From the NCBI GenBank assembly GCA_900095095.1, contig FMBT01000180.1, positions 1 to 32,560 of the forward strand: 32,560 bases of DNA, written 5' to 3'. A model generated the notes under the pieces. The model saw nothing but the letters and a program-made list of their open reading frames with translations, searched no databases and had not been told where the DNA came from. The DNA is from Fragilariopsis cylindrus CCMP1102 (lineage: Eukaryota > Bacillariophyta > Bacillariophyceae > Bacillariales > Bacillariaceae). This document shows, piece by piece, positions 21,213 to 32,100 of this stretch. Numbering within the stretch: position 1 is the first letter of the stretch; each line of letters opens with the position of its first letter. A program made the position numbers and the translations under genes.

Positions 21213-22028
21213 ATGGCAGACAACGATAATGATGGGTGGTCTACCGTTCCAACAAAACAAAAGACGTCGTCGTCGTCGTCGTCATCATCGAGCACCAATA
21301 AGAGCCAGAGAACGAGGAAACAGAAACAACAGCGTCATCATGATGAATATGACGTTGTTATTGCACCAACCACTGCTACCAGTAATACTAGTATTGAAAC
21401 AGACTATACATCACCATTCATGGTTCTTTGTGTAGGATTACCGGGATCAGGAAAATCGACATTTTCACGAAGTTTAATGAAATCGAATCCAACTAAATTT
21501 GGTCGTATTAATCAAGATGAATTAAAAACACGACAAAAATGTGAACGAAAAGTGAAACAAATGCTGTTGCTGTCAACGTCAACGTCAACGTCATCAACAG
21601 CAATAACATCATCGGAATCCTCCTCGCCACAATCAATACAGCAACAGCGTTTATGCCCAATAATTGATCGATGTAATTTTGATATGACACAACGATCTAC
21701 GTGGTACCGATTGGCAGAGGAGTGTGGTGCAGCAGATGTAGATGGTGGTGGTACTACTATTCCTGTGGATGTTGTTGTCTTTGATATTCCATATGAAGTA
21801 TGTTTACGACGATGTGAAATTAGGAAAGGTCATGAAACTATTACATCACCAAAACAAGCGGCAGGAATATTAAAACAACTCAAATCACAATGGAAACCAC
21901 CATCGTCAAATAATAGTAATAGTAATAATGATTGTGATGAACGAAAACGATATAGATCGTTAACTATAATTCGAACAGAACAGGAACAGAAAGAATGTTT
22001 GATACGCATCTTAAATCAACCATTTTAG
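21213..22028 (+). CDS. P-loop kinase-like protein (PNK/aprataxin-kinase type, AAA_33)
   Basis: Single exon, 271 residues. A Ser/Gln/Arg-rich N-terminus is followed by a zeta-toxin/PNK-like ATP-binding fold. The Walker A loop is GLPGSGKSTFS (about residue 74). R-I-N-Q-D-E-L follows, as in polynucleotide kinase 3'-phosphatase and aprataxin-linked kinases, where the Asp acts in catalysis. Next comes I-I-D-R-C-N-F-D, with Q-R-S-T-W soon after, then V-V-V-F-D-I-P and a C-L-R-R-C-E-I-R-K-G-H lid with Arg residues. Proteins with this order 5'-phosphorylate nucleic acid or sit beside a HIT domain in plant bHLH140-like proteins; here no HIT or phosphatase domain is present. A Ser/Thr repeat interrupts the domain after K-V-K-Q-M. 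The substrate is unknown. Confidence 0.75.
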   Translation: MADNDNDGWSTVPTKQKTSSSSSSSSSTNKSQRTRKQKQQRHHDEYDVVIAPTTATSNTSIETDYTSPFMVLCVGLPGSGKSTFSRSLMKSNPTKFGRINQDELKTRQKCERKVKQMLLLSTSTSTSSTAITSSESSSPQSIQQQRLCPIIDRCNFDMTQRSTWYRLAEECGAADVDGGGTTIPVDVVVFDIPYEVCLRRCEIRKGHETITSPKQAAGILKQLKSQWKPPSSNNSNSNNDCDERKRYRSLTIIRTEQEQKECLIRILNQPF

Positions 22029-22297
22029 GGGGAAAAAAAATGGCAAGACAAACAAAGACATCTGTTTCCTCTTGTCTCAAATTCTAATCAACAGAAGAGA
22101 TCTACTTTTGATATCCTTGATTAATCTACCCATTCTTATATTGGTATTGGTATTTGTTGGGAAGTAGTATATCTCTGATTTACAACATGATGCGAGAGTG
22201 TACACAATGTAAAGGGGGGGAGCATCATGGATACGGGAATACATCATTGTAATCACAAAATAAATATCAAATTTAATTTCTCAACGATGGTGGCTGG

Positions 22298-22320
22298 TAT
22301 ATATATATATATATATATAT
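22298..22320. repeat. TA microsatellite
   Basis: An uninterrupted TA run. Confidence 0.9.
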
Positions 22321-22693
22321 GTGCACAACACTACTACAAATATGTGGCACTCAATCCAGTTATGATATCACTTACATGCACGCAACCTATATACACACTT
22401 ACTTCAGAACAACATATTACTGTATATAATAAAAAATAGCTCAGAAAAAACCAAACAGGCTGGCATGCTACCTACACATTGCAACAGCCCAGAAATGTCA
22501 TTGTTAAACCACACCGCGACCTCCAATTGATAGAACTTCAAAAGTTAGTAAGGGGTCACCCATCACCAACTTAATCAAAACCAAAAATCGTTTCGATTGT
22601 TTCTCTCACAACAAACAAAAAGCACGGCACAACAATGACATCGACACAAACAAGAGATTAAAACAACAAAATGTTCCAGGTTTTTTGTCATTG

Positions 22694-22751
22694 GATTGGA
22701 ACTAAATCATGTCCCCTGATCGTATTCGATTGGAGCTAAATCATGTCCCCT
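22694..22751. repeat. 24-bp direct repeat, period 34
   Basis: Two copies differing at one base (GGAACTAAATC versus GGAGCTAAATC), each ending CATGTCCCCT, lie about 200 bp upstream of the HesB-like gene. Their role is unknown. Confidence 0.8.
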
Positions 22752-22957
22752 ATTATTGGTTAGGAGGTCTATTTTACCGCGGATCGTTCTATTATTCTTC
22801 TAATTTTTAGCTCTCTTATTGATTCTTGTGCTTTTTCTTTTGATATTTTCACTTTTTAATTTATTGGCGTTATTATTATATTCTTATTGTGACTGAACCG
22901 ACATTTATGTACATTCCTGTACAACCAAAGTAGAACTTTTAACTAGACCAATAACAA

Positions 22958-23915
22958 ATGTATGCAATGATCAACTCTGTCCAAGCTGTAATCATCCGGA
23001 ACACTAACCGTCGTCAATTGCCAGCAAGGATTGCAGCGGTATTTGGTGGTAATACAAAATCCAAGAACACAATAATCGACGTTTTTCGGCAGCCGCAGCC
23101 AACGACGACGATGATGATAAAAACAATATCGACAGTATCAACGAATAATTACTATCAACAACGTTACAGTGATATTTCTCATGCGTACAAGAACTATTAT
23201 TCTACCTCAACTTCGTCCTTGAAAGAAGATAGTTCGTCGAAAGAGGGAGTCGATCACAGTAGCAATGATAATAATACTCAACAAGTAGTCCAGTCGCAAA
23301 CTCCACCACTATCATCATTATCATCACCATCACCATTCGGAAATACCACGAACAACAACAGCAAGAGAAGGAAGAAAAAAAGAATTATTCCTCGTAAAGC
23401 TGCTGTGGAATTAACAGAAAAAGCTCGTATAATATTTCAAAAACTGTTAGACAATCAACCAACGAAGGAGGGTATATTACTGAATTATACACAATCAGCT
23501 ACGGGTGAACCACGGATGGTATTTTCATTTAGTTTTGTATCAAAGGAAGAGTTAGACGAGCAAGATGAAGGGTACGTACACTATTACAAATAGAATAAGT
23601 ATTTCAGAGTTTTTTATACAAGCAAACCTGAGATTATTTTATACTCACCCAATTTCCTGATCTTTTTTTGTTTTTCACGTACTACGTCCCAATAACAATA
23701 CACCATATAATTAAATATACAGTATTTCATTGGTAGTCGATGAGGATGGTAATCCCAAATCTCCACGGGATTCCATCGATGATGGATTACCGAAGTTGTA
23801 CGTTCATCATAATGCATTTATGAAAGTATTAGGAGCAACAGTTGATGTCGATACAGAAACTATTACCCCCATCCTTTATGATAAAGAGGGATTCGAAATG
23901 GATTCACAACTTTGA
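22958..23915 (+). CDS. HesB/IscA-like protein without cysteines, probably mitochondrial
   Basis: Two exons, 22958-23571 and 23723-23915, give 268 residues. The donor is GTACGT and the acceptor TACAG, and a Gly codon is rebuilt. The N-terminus is rich in Arg, Ser and Asn and poor in acids (RNTNRRQLPARIAAVFGG), fitting a mitochondrial presequence, followed by a long Ser/Asn-rich spacer and a basic K-R-R-K-K-K-R. The C-terminal 115 residues start with AVELTEKARIIFQKLLDNQ and end HHNAFMKVLGATVDVD, then D-K-E-G-F-E-M-D. The L-T-E-K-A opening and overall strand order recall the iron-sulfur biogenesis (A-type carrier) fold, but no cysteine is present anywhere, so the usual three iron- or cluster-binding cysteines are missing. 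It may be a non-cluster relative with a structural role, or the resemblance may be superficial. Confidence 0.55.
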
Positions 23916-23927
23916 TTTTCTTTTTCA

Positions 23928-23965
<38 letters not shown>

Positions 23966-24210
23966 CAATACTGTGTATTGATTTGTGATTCTAATGCGAT
24001 AGTTCACATACATACACACACACACACACACACACCAGGAGTTTCGCGATAACTAACGATGGCGAGTTGAACTTGGGAAAAAAAGAAAAAGGCAAACGCG
24101 AGGCAAAAATTCTCAGGTATATCTGAGTCGGTGAATTACCTTCATTCATAGTTTCGCTTCCTTTTTGTTCAATTCGTCAACAATCTTAACATAATCCAAA
24201 GGCCGAATAG
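23916..24210. other. spacer with TA and CA microsatellites
   Basis: A TA run (23934-23963) and a CA run (24014-24035) lie between the convergent HesB-like and MFS genes. Nothing else was seen. Confidence 0.7.
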
Positions 24211-25062
24211 CTAGCTAAATTCGCCAAACAAGCCAATTCCCATCAATCCTGCAGCGGCGTAACATGTAGTATCGTAATGGAGTGTCGGTCCACCGTCCCC
24301 TCCGGCATTAATTCTATTAACCGACCAATAGTAATCGTTTTTGCATCACTCAATCGTTGTATCGTATCTGTATCCTGTATGGTACAACCAAGTGTTTGTT
24401 CGAATTTAGTAGTAGCAGCTGCTACTGATGACCCGCTACTAATACTGCTATCTGAAACTTCCATCTTGTGAAGCAAATCTGCAATAGCATTAGATATAGA
24501 ATAACTTTGCATGTATCCTAAACCTATAGGACCGATGACGGCACTAGCAGCCCAGGCTGTTAATAATTAACCATGGATCGCACCTGCATGTTTTTGTCCA
24601 AACAGATCGGCGATATAGACAGGTAATGCAGAAAATGCTCCACCATAAAATGTCAACAGTAGGACACTACCACAATAAAAGGTTGCCAAATACGGTAGAA
24701 CATCATCCCTAATCAATGCTGTATGTGCGAGGTAGGGTGCCAAATCGACAACGGGGATACCTACACCCAACAATTGAATAGGTATTTTGACGTCCTAAAT
24801 AATCTGATAAGGCACTCCCATCCAAATCGACCAGCTGCCATACCGATACCCAATGAGGAAACGTACCCGGTTGTGACTGATGCCGTTACGATCGACGGTG
24901 CAACGCCTGCCCAAATATCAGTCATCATAAGTCTACTAGAAGACAAGTGAGCTAGTCCACCAGTTGCATTGCCAAAAACCGAAAGCCATAGTAAAGGAAA
25001 TTGTGTTGTTGACGATGTAACGTAAGAACGAGGTAGACCAATATCGTTATTATTCGTTGATG

Positions 25063-25174
25063 TTGCTGCTGCTGCTGATGCTGCTGATGCTGATGCTGCT
25101 GATGCTGCTGATGCTGATGCTGATGCTGATGCTGATGCTGATGCTGATGCTGATGCTGATGCTGATGCTGATGC
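25063..25174. repeat. GCTGAT hexamer repeat encoding Ala-Ser loop
   Basis: About eighteen GCTGAT/GCTGCT units; on the minus strand they encode an alternating Ala-Ser run in the central cytosolic loop of the MFS gene. Confidence 0.9.
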
Positions 25175-26280
25175 TTCAGTTGGATGCTGAATAATCTTGG
25201 TATCTTTCTCTTCTTCTGCAAGTGTTGATGGTATTTCAACGACGGGACCAGTTGGTGTCCAATTTGAATTTGGTAGAATCATAAAGTGACTTCCTAGTAA
25301 TCCCATTGCTCCATAACCGAGTCCCATCGTTCCAAAAAGCTTTTGCAGCACCTGTATCACCGGTACCAAGCGCATATGCACCCGGCCCAGTTTCGCGTAT
25401 GTTGTGAATCTTACTACTACCTCCCTCCGTTGCTACAACAACGGACTGACCAGGTGTTCCTAGTGTAGAAGTTTCAGCGACGACCTGTGATCCATCTGTC
25501 AATGTTGTTAATTCTACGAATAATGGTGGCAATGATGACGACGACGAATCACCGATCACTACGCCGCCACCTACTCCTCCTCCTCCAGTCGAAACCAACG
25601 GACCAATAAAATTTGGTGCTACTGCGAAATAATCAATAGCGGCATGAATCATTGCAGGCGCAATGGCAGCGCCCACTACAAATGCGCTCAAAGCGATACC
25701 AGTTGCTAATCCTCGACGATCAGGGAGCCATTCCATGACAGTGGTAACTGGACTACAGTATAATTGTTTTGTTAGAACGTGTACAAAATTGTAAATTGCA
25801 ATCCAACAAAAATCTACATTAGTATCTACAACTACTCACCTAGGATACATTAAATCTATCCGATACCACCGAAAGCGGAATAAACCAAGTATACCAATGG
25901 TAATTGATGAAGGTAGATATCTGCTCCCGTTGTTAACATAATTCCATGATCCTGAAACGTGCATTGTTAGAATAAATAAATCATGAGCAAGTTTATAACA
26001 CAAAAATATGATTATTATTATGAAATCATATAATATGATGTTATGATCTTACATAAAAAGTGTGTTGTTCCCAATGAAATTGCCGCACAATCGAGGGATA
26101 TGCAGTCGAAACGACACCTAAAGTTTGAGTCATTGCTGGTGTCCACATCGTATATACGTACACACCACCAATCGACAAATGTACGAGATTAGCAGGTGGT
26201 ACAGCTTACCATCGGTTTTTGGGTGAAAAATCCGCTGACTGAGTTGCTGCTTGTTTCGATAAGGATGGAAATGATCTCCT

Positions 26281-26318
26281 ATTATTACTATTATTATTAT
26301 TATTATTATTATTATTAC
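26281..26318. repeat. ATT trinucleotide repeat encoding poly-Asn
   Basis: An ATT run in the first exon of the MFS gene; the minus strand reads as consecutive Asn codons. Confidence 0.85.
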
Positions 26319-26487
26319 TGTGGGATATCCTCATGATTGGCGTCTCATCCATCGTCGAAGACCTGTAGTTGTTTTCGTTCGTCGACACGAAGGAGGAGCA
26401 TATCGGCGTGAGATAATCACGACGACGACGACGACGAGTTACGCCTGTTGCTATTCCGCTATTACTAATAGATCTTCGAACGATCAT

Positions 26488-26907
26488 GATTGACGATTTC
26501 CTCTATACTTTCACCAAATCATCATAATATTATGATCTTGAAAACTACATGATGACATGATGCATCAAGATGCGACGATGCATGACATACATGATGTGCA
26601 AAAGCCTTCGTTATGAGAGAGTTAACACAAGATCAAAAAGTGAGCGCCACAATTATGATGATTGACGTGGAAACGCGACCAAAACTCATCAAAAAATGAG
26701 GCTGCCTCGCACTGCCTTTGATCAGTTCTCTTTCAGACTTTTCCTCTTTCCTCTTCGATTTTCTTCTTTCTTATGCACGTGAGATAATTTGGACGTAAAA
26801 ATTTCATTCACACAAGCAATCTCCTTCGCCGCTTTTTCACGAGAAGATAATATTTCACCACACAATTTAATCACAAAATTCAAATTACCACCCTAATTTT
26901 TTAAAAC
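26488..26907. promoter_or_regulatory. bidirectional promoter region, MFS / HSP60
   Basis: A 420-bp spacer between divergent starts. A CACGTG box lies at 26776-26781 in the context CACGTGAGA, also found at 6184, and a TGACGTGG element lies near 26664. A pyrimidine-rich stretch (26725-26772) precedes them. I saw no clean heat-shock element (alternating GAA/TTC at 2-bp spacing). Confidence 0.45.
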
Positions 26908-28909
26908 ATGCTTCGAACAGGATTACAAGCAGGCCTTCGGGTCGCATCTCGCAAGAGTAACAATGTCGGTGCTCAACGTTTCATGAGTAAAGAAATTAAA
27001 TTTGGTGTTGAAGGTCGTAATGCTATGCTTGTGGGAGTCAACACTTTGGCCGATGCTGTTCAGGTAAGATTTATGAAAAGAAGATTTTTTTGTCGTCGTC
27101 GTCGTTCTTGTGTGACTGTGAGTCAGTCACACGTTTCAATTTTGCTGAAAAGTTGTGTGAGAAAATTCCATTCTGCGCTTTGTTTAACGATAAAAACGGA
27201 ATCTCAAAAATGATCTTCCCCAAAATAGCAAAATCTGACCGTCGAATTTAATTTAACAATTTTTCGACAAAAATATAATTTCACAAAACTAATCGATTTC
27301 TTCTTTTTTTGATAATATATACAATACAAAACAATAGGTCACTTTAGGACCCAAGGGACGAAATGCTATCATCGCACAACCTTACGGACCACCTAAAATT
27401 ACTAAGGATGGTGTCACTGTCGCAAAGTCCATCGATTTCGAAGATCCATTCGAGGATATGGGTGCACAACTTATTAAAAGTGTTGCGTCCAAGACAAATG
27501 ATGTTGCAGGAGATGGAACAACTACCGCTACCGTATTGGCACGTGCTATTTATGCCGAAGGATGTAAGGCTGTTGCCGCTGGTTTAAATCCACAAGATTT
27601 ACGAAGAGGAATCCAAATGGCCGTTGACGACGTTTGCAAGACACTTACATCTATTAGCCGTCCAATTACTAGTAAAGAAGAAATTGCCCAAGTTGGTACT
27701 ATCTCTGCCAATTCTGATGCAGAAGTTGGAAATCTTATTTCTGATGCCATGGAAAGAGTTGGTAAGGAAGGTGTTATCACCGTCCAAGATGGAAAGACTG
27801 TTGACAATGAATTAGAGGTCATCGAAGGAATGAAATTCGAACGTGGTTTCATTAGTCCATACTTCATCACCGATGCCAAGACTCAGACTTGTGTTTTAGA
27901 AAATCCTAGCATTTTATTGGTAGAAAAGAAGGTTAGCAATCTTGCACAACTTGTACCAATTTTGGAATCCGTTATCAAGAACCAGGGTTCATTATTAATT
28001 ATTGCTGAAGACGTCGAAAGTGAGGCCTTAGCAACATTAGTCGTCAATAAACTTCGAGCGGGTATTAAGGTTTGCGCTGTTAAGGCACCTGGATTTGGTG
28101 ACAACCGTAAGGCGACAATGCAAGATTTGGCTCTCTTGACTGGTGGTACCGTTATCTCACAAGAAACTGGTATGAAATTGGAAGAAGTTACACCAGAACA
28201 ATTAGGAACATGCAAAAAGGTTGAAATCGATAAGAACAACACAGTCGTTTTGGGAGGATCAGGTGATACGGAGGGACTTAAGGAACGATGTGATCTTATC
28301 AGACATTCCATCGAAACGACAAAATCCGATTACGAACGAGAAAAGCTCCAAGAACGACTAGCAAAACTTTCAGGCGGTGTTGCTATTATCCGTGTTGGAG
28401 GCTCATCAGAAGTAGAAGTTTCAGAAAAGAAGGACCGTGTCGTTGATGCTTTGAACGCAACCCGTGCTGCTGTAGAAGAAGGAATTGTGCCTGGAGGAGG
28501 TAAAGCATTATTGTACTGCTCGACCAAATTAGAAGCTCTCAAGGAATCACATGCAAAGAATATGGACCAAAAGATCGGAATCGAAATCGTCATGAAGGCC
28601 CTTAGAGCTCCGTTGACGACAATTGCAAACAATGCTAGTGAAGAAGGTGCTGTCGTTTGTGGTGAACTTACGAAGGAGGGTGTACCAATCGAACAAGGTT
28701 TCGACGCTCAAAACGGAATCTACACTGACATGTTTGCCGCTGGTATTATCGATCCTACCAAGGTAACCCGAACAGGTATTGTTGATGCCGCATCCGTAGC
28801 TGCTCTACTTACTACATCTGAAGCTATGATTGTCGACAAACCACAAGAAGGTGGAGGTGGTGGTGGTCCACCAATGGGCATGCCTGGTATGGGTGGCATG
28901 GGTATGTAA
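26908..28909 (+). CDS. Mitochondrial chaperonin HSP60 (GroEL type)
   Basis: Two exons, 26908-27063 and 27338-28909, give 575 residues; the intron (274 bp) runs from GTAAGA to ATAG in phase 0. The N-terminal Arg-rich presequence ([18 protein letters not shown]) points to the mitochondrial matrix. The mature chaperonin starts with [14 protein letters not shown]. Diagnostic features are the ATP-binding [19 protein letters not shown] and [18 protein letters not shown], the hinge A-P-G-F-G-D-N-R-K, the group I signature near [17 protein letters not shown], and the C-terminal Gly/Met tail (repeated G-G-M and G-M-P). It forms the heptameric folding chamber that works with the HSP10 cofactor. Length and order are typical and no frame break is seen, unlike several neighbours. 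It converges on the AAA ATPase gene downstream. Confidence 0.97.
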
Positions 28910-29174
28910 AGAAAACGCGTATATTAAAAAAGAATATTAGAAAAAGGACGCGTTTTTCTAGTCATTAAAAGAAACAATTTAGAATTTGAGATAGTATTGA
29001 ATAGATTAAAAAATTAATGCCTCAGCCTTAAATGTATATATAATTTTTAGTTAGCAATAGTGTTTTGATATTCCATTTTTGGAATGATTCAATATAATAT
29101 GTGAAAGTTGGGAACGGACTGGACATCTTCGATTTGAATCCCAATTGCTGTAAGGGATGGATGTAGTTGCTGTT

Positions 29175-32100
29175 CTAAATCAGCAAATTTCCTTCATGCT
29201 GTTCGTCCCCTTCTTCCTCCTCTTCGTCTGAACTTGAGTCGTAGTGCTCATTCAAACCACCGTTTCCTACCGCATTATGATCTTCATCAATCCATCCGAA
29301 TTCCGCTAACGGGGAATCATGTATGTTTGGATACATCCGAATGAACAAAAAGTGTAATGCTCTCTTGTAATCTCGGATATCAACGAGTCGGAGATTACGG
29401 AATTCTTCCAAAAGACGTTCCCGAGCTCGGACGAAGGCTCATCATCGTTGTCATCATTGTCCACCATTTCGCTGGTTTGGTGGTGGAGTTGGTATTGATT
29501 TGGTCTTCCTTATTTTCTCCCTGAAGGCGAGCTGCGCCGATACCATCACTGATTTTCGTTTCTTTGGCTGTTGGTATTGCTGTTGCAGCTTCCTCCCTTC
29601 TCTGGAGCCGACAGCAACCGTCGTCGCTTCATCATAGCGGCACTACGGATGCATTCACGAACCGGTGCCATAGCGGCTTCTCGAGCAAGAGATTCAAGGT
29701 CTGATCCTGACCATCCATCCGTTATCGCAGCTAAATCTGAAAATTGTTTCTTTGTGATTGCGTGGTCGATTTCTTTCATGTTTTGTTTCAATATCTTTTT
29801 TCGATCTTTCTTTGTAGGTAACCCTACGTTGACTTGAACCGCAAAACGTCGAATCAATGCCGGGTCACAATCTTCAGGACGATTAGTTGCTGCTACCACA
29901 ATAACTCGCACGCTGTTGTCGTTGTCGTCGTCACCCGTGGCTCGACTGCCTGATTGTCTTCGTTGCCGTTCCACATTGTGTTCTTGTTCTTCGTCTATTA
30001 TCATTAGTTCTTCCCCACAGACGGTTCGTTCATCAGAATCGATGGAATTTCCGTCTTCTTCTTCTGCATTATGTCGACGATACTTTTGGTTATTGTCTCC
30101 TTCCACCATATCCATGATGGTGGTCATAGACGTATCGTCGTCGCCATTGCTACTTCCTTCTTGATCCTTATCATTTTTCTCTGGTACCAACAAGTCGTAG
30201 TTTCCATGGGAGGCATTGACCTTTGTGAGCTGGATAAGAAGTTCTGCCAATACCCGTCTAGAAGAAGTGTCGCCGCCACCACCACTCTGTTCCGAACCCA
30301 CAGCAGCCAGTGGAGCTTTGCCTGATGTTGTACCAGATCCACCACTGCCACCTCTTGATTGTCCTAGGGCATCGATTTCGTCAAAGAAAAGGACGGTACA
30401 TTTGCTTTCTGTATTGTTTCTTGCCAACCGAACAGCTTCCATAAACACAGATCGAATAGATGCTTCCGATTCTCCAACGTATTTGCTCAGAATATCACTG
30501 GGACCAATAGAAAGAAATGAGGCGTGTGCTTCTCCCGCAACTGCCTTAGCAAGTTGTGTCTTTTGATTGATTCGATTTAAAGTTAACGATAAGGTCCGTA
30601 GTAAAAAGAGAGGGGGGTAAGAGATCAACAATGATTGGATTGTTCTGTCGTTGGGTCAAAATTACAAACAATATTTTATAGGAGGACCTACGGTGAACCC
30701 GTATACACAAATATGCACTAAGTCAAACGTTTTACCTACCTTACCACAACCAGGAGGTCCATACATTAGAATCGATGCCGGTAACGACCGCACACCTTTA
30801 AGCACAGCTCTCGAAAGACTTGGTGGTAGAGCCATCGGTAACAGAACCTCATCGAGCCGTAGCTTGACTGATTGATGCCCGATAATATCCTTAAATCGAA
30901 CAGTTGATGTCATATTGTTGGCACTAGCATCCGTTTTCGTTTTCGTATTCATACTACTAGTCGCCTTTGTCATCGTTTCCGCAGTTGCCGAATCATCATC
31001 CAGTAATGATTCTTGGACTCGTTCATCAGCATGGGCGCTATCATCGCCATCATCGTCGTCGCGTCGTCGCCTTTTCTCTCTTTGGGTTTGATTCTTCCTG
31101 CTGTTGTTACTGTTACTGTTGCTGTTGATGTTGTTTTCGGTGGCGGTGGCGTTGGCGGTGGAAAAAGAAGAAGCCGCTGACGACAACGACGACGTCGACA
31201 AAATAGAGGTACAAGTAGACATCATGTTACTGTCTATAAAAGTATCGGTCCTACTACTTGGGCTACTACTAGTTGTAGCTTTAGTATTCATATCATTCTC
31301 GTTATAGTAGGAGCCGCTATCGTTGTCTTGCTTCTTGTTAGCTTCCTCAGGGCCCGTATTGGTGATAATTGTAGCTTTATTAGTAGTATCACCTTCGTAG
31401 TAGTAGCTGTTGTTGCTATCTTCCTTCTCGTCTTCCCCTTCGGCTGTACCGGTATTGGTATTGGTATTGGTATTGGTATTGATATTGATATTGGTAGTAG
31501 TTGTACTTGTAGTAACTTTACTATTGATATCATCCCCGTTGTAGTAATAGCAGTCGTTGCCGTTCTCTTCCTTCTCGTTTTCCTCTTCGGTTGTACCGGT
31601 TATAACCTGAGCGAGACTTGCAGCAGTGGCAGTACAAATAGCAGTAGCAGTACAAATAGCAGTACCAGCAGTACCAGCAGTACAAAACATCATACTTTCG
31701 TGACCATTGTCGATGGCGCGTGTTGACGATGTCTCTTCGTGGGGCACCAATGAAGCCGGTTTCATTGTCATCGATTCCTCTTCTGCTTTATCGTCAACGA
31801 CTTCTACTTCGATGATTGAAGTAGGAACAGTAGTAGCATAATCATTATCATCGGCATCGTTATCGTCATTGTTGATGTTGCTGTTGCTGTTGCTGTTGCT
31901 GATGCTGTTGCCGTCATCGTTACCATCGTCACAACTCGGCAAAGAATCAAATGGTATTGATCTATACACTTGAGTACCATCGGCGAGAATGATCGAGGAT
32001 GATAATGATAATGATACCACTCGTGTCATCGCACCATCCATCGTGCCCGTATCAGGATCATCATCATCATCATCATCATCGTCATCAGAATTGGCATCAG

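Larger units (their letters stand above)
22029..22957. other. 930-bp intergenic spacer with repeats
   Basis: Contains a TA microsatellite (22298-22320) and a 24-bp direct repeat (22694-22717 and 22728-22751). The rest is AT-rich. The open frame at 22227-22439 crosses the TA repeat and is not supported. Confidence 0.5.
24211..26487 (-). pseudogene. OFA-type MFS transporter, multiply broken
   Basis: Resembles the oxalate/formate antiporter branch of the major facilitator superfamily. Landmarks in order: N-R-W, VPPANLVHLSIGGVYVYTMW, an exon at about 25985-25850 with an AFGGIG segment, VTTVMEWLPDRRGLATGIAL, GTMGLGYGAMGLLGSHF, a long Ala/Ser loop, FGNATGGLAHLSSSRLMMTD, S-A-L-S-D-Y-L-G-R, AFSALPVYIADLFGQKHAGA, then L-L-T-A-W-A-A-S-A. 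Two short introns are likely. Lesions: in-frame TAA at 26204-26206 and 24567-24569; frame slips near 25858 (base lost), 25334-25338 (extra base in a 5-base run), 24817-24819 and 24766-24768 (extra bases in G-runs), and 24287 (base lost). After the last slip the frame gives D-T-T-C-Y-A-A-A-G-L-M-G and stops at 24211. The two stops differ by one base from Leu (TTA) and Gln (CAA) codons. The substrate cannot be inferred; this is a pseudogene or a poorly sequenced gene. Confidence 0.6.

Noticed and set aside
24567..26206. Alternative genetic code with TAA read as an amino acid
   Set aside because: HSP60, SLC35C1 and the one-module cysteine gene all end in TAA exactly where their families end, so TAA is a normal stop here.
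26640..26907. Heat-shock element upstream of HSP60
   Set aside because: GAA and TTC triplets occur but not in the alternating 2-bp-spaced array a heat-shock factor needs.
27550..28632. Minus-strand frames opposite HSP60
   Set aside because: HSP60 is certain on the plus strand; the antisense frames show no domain.
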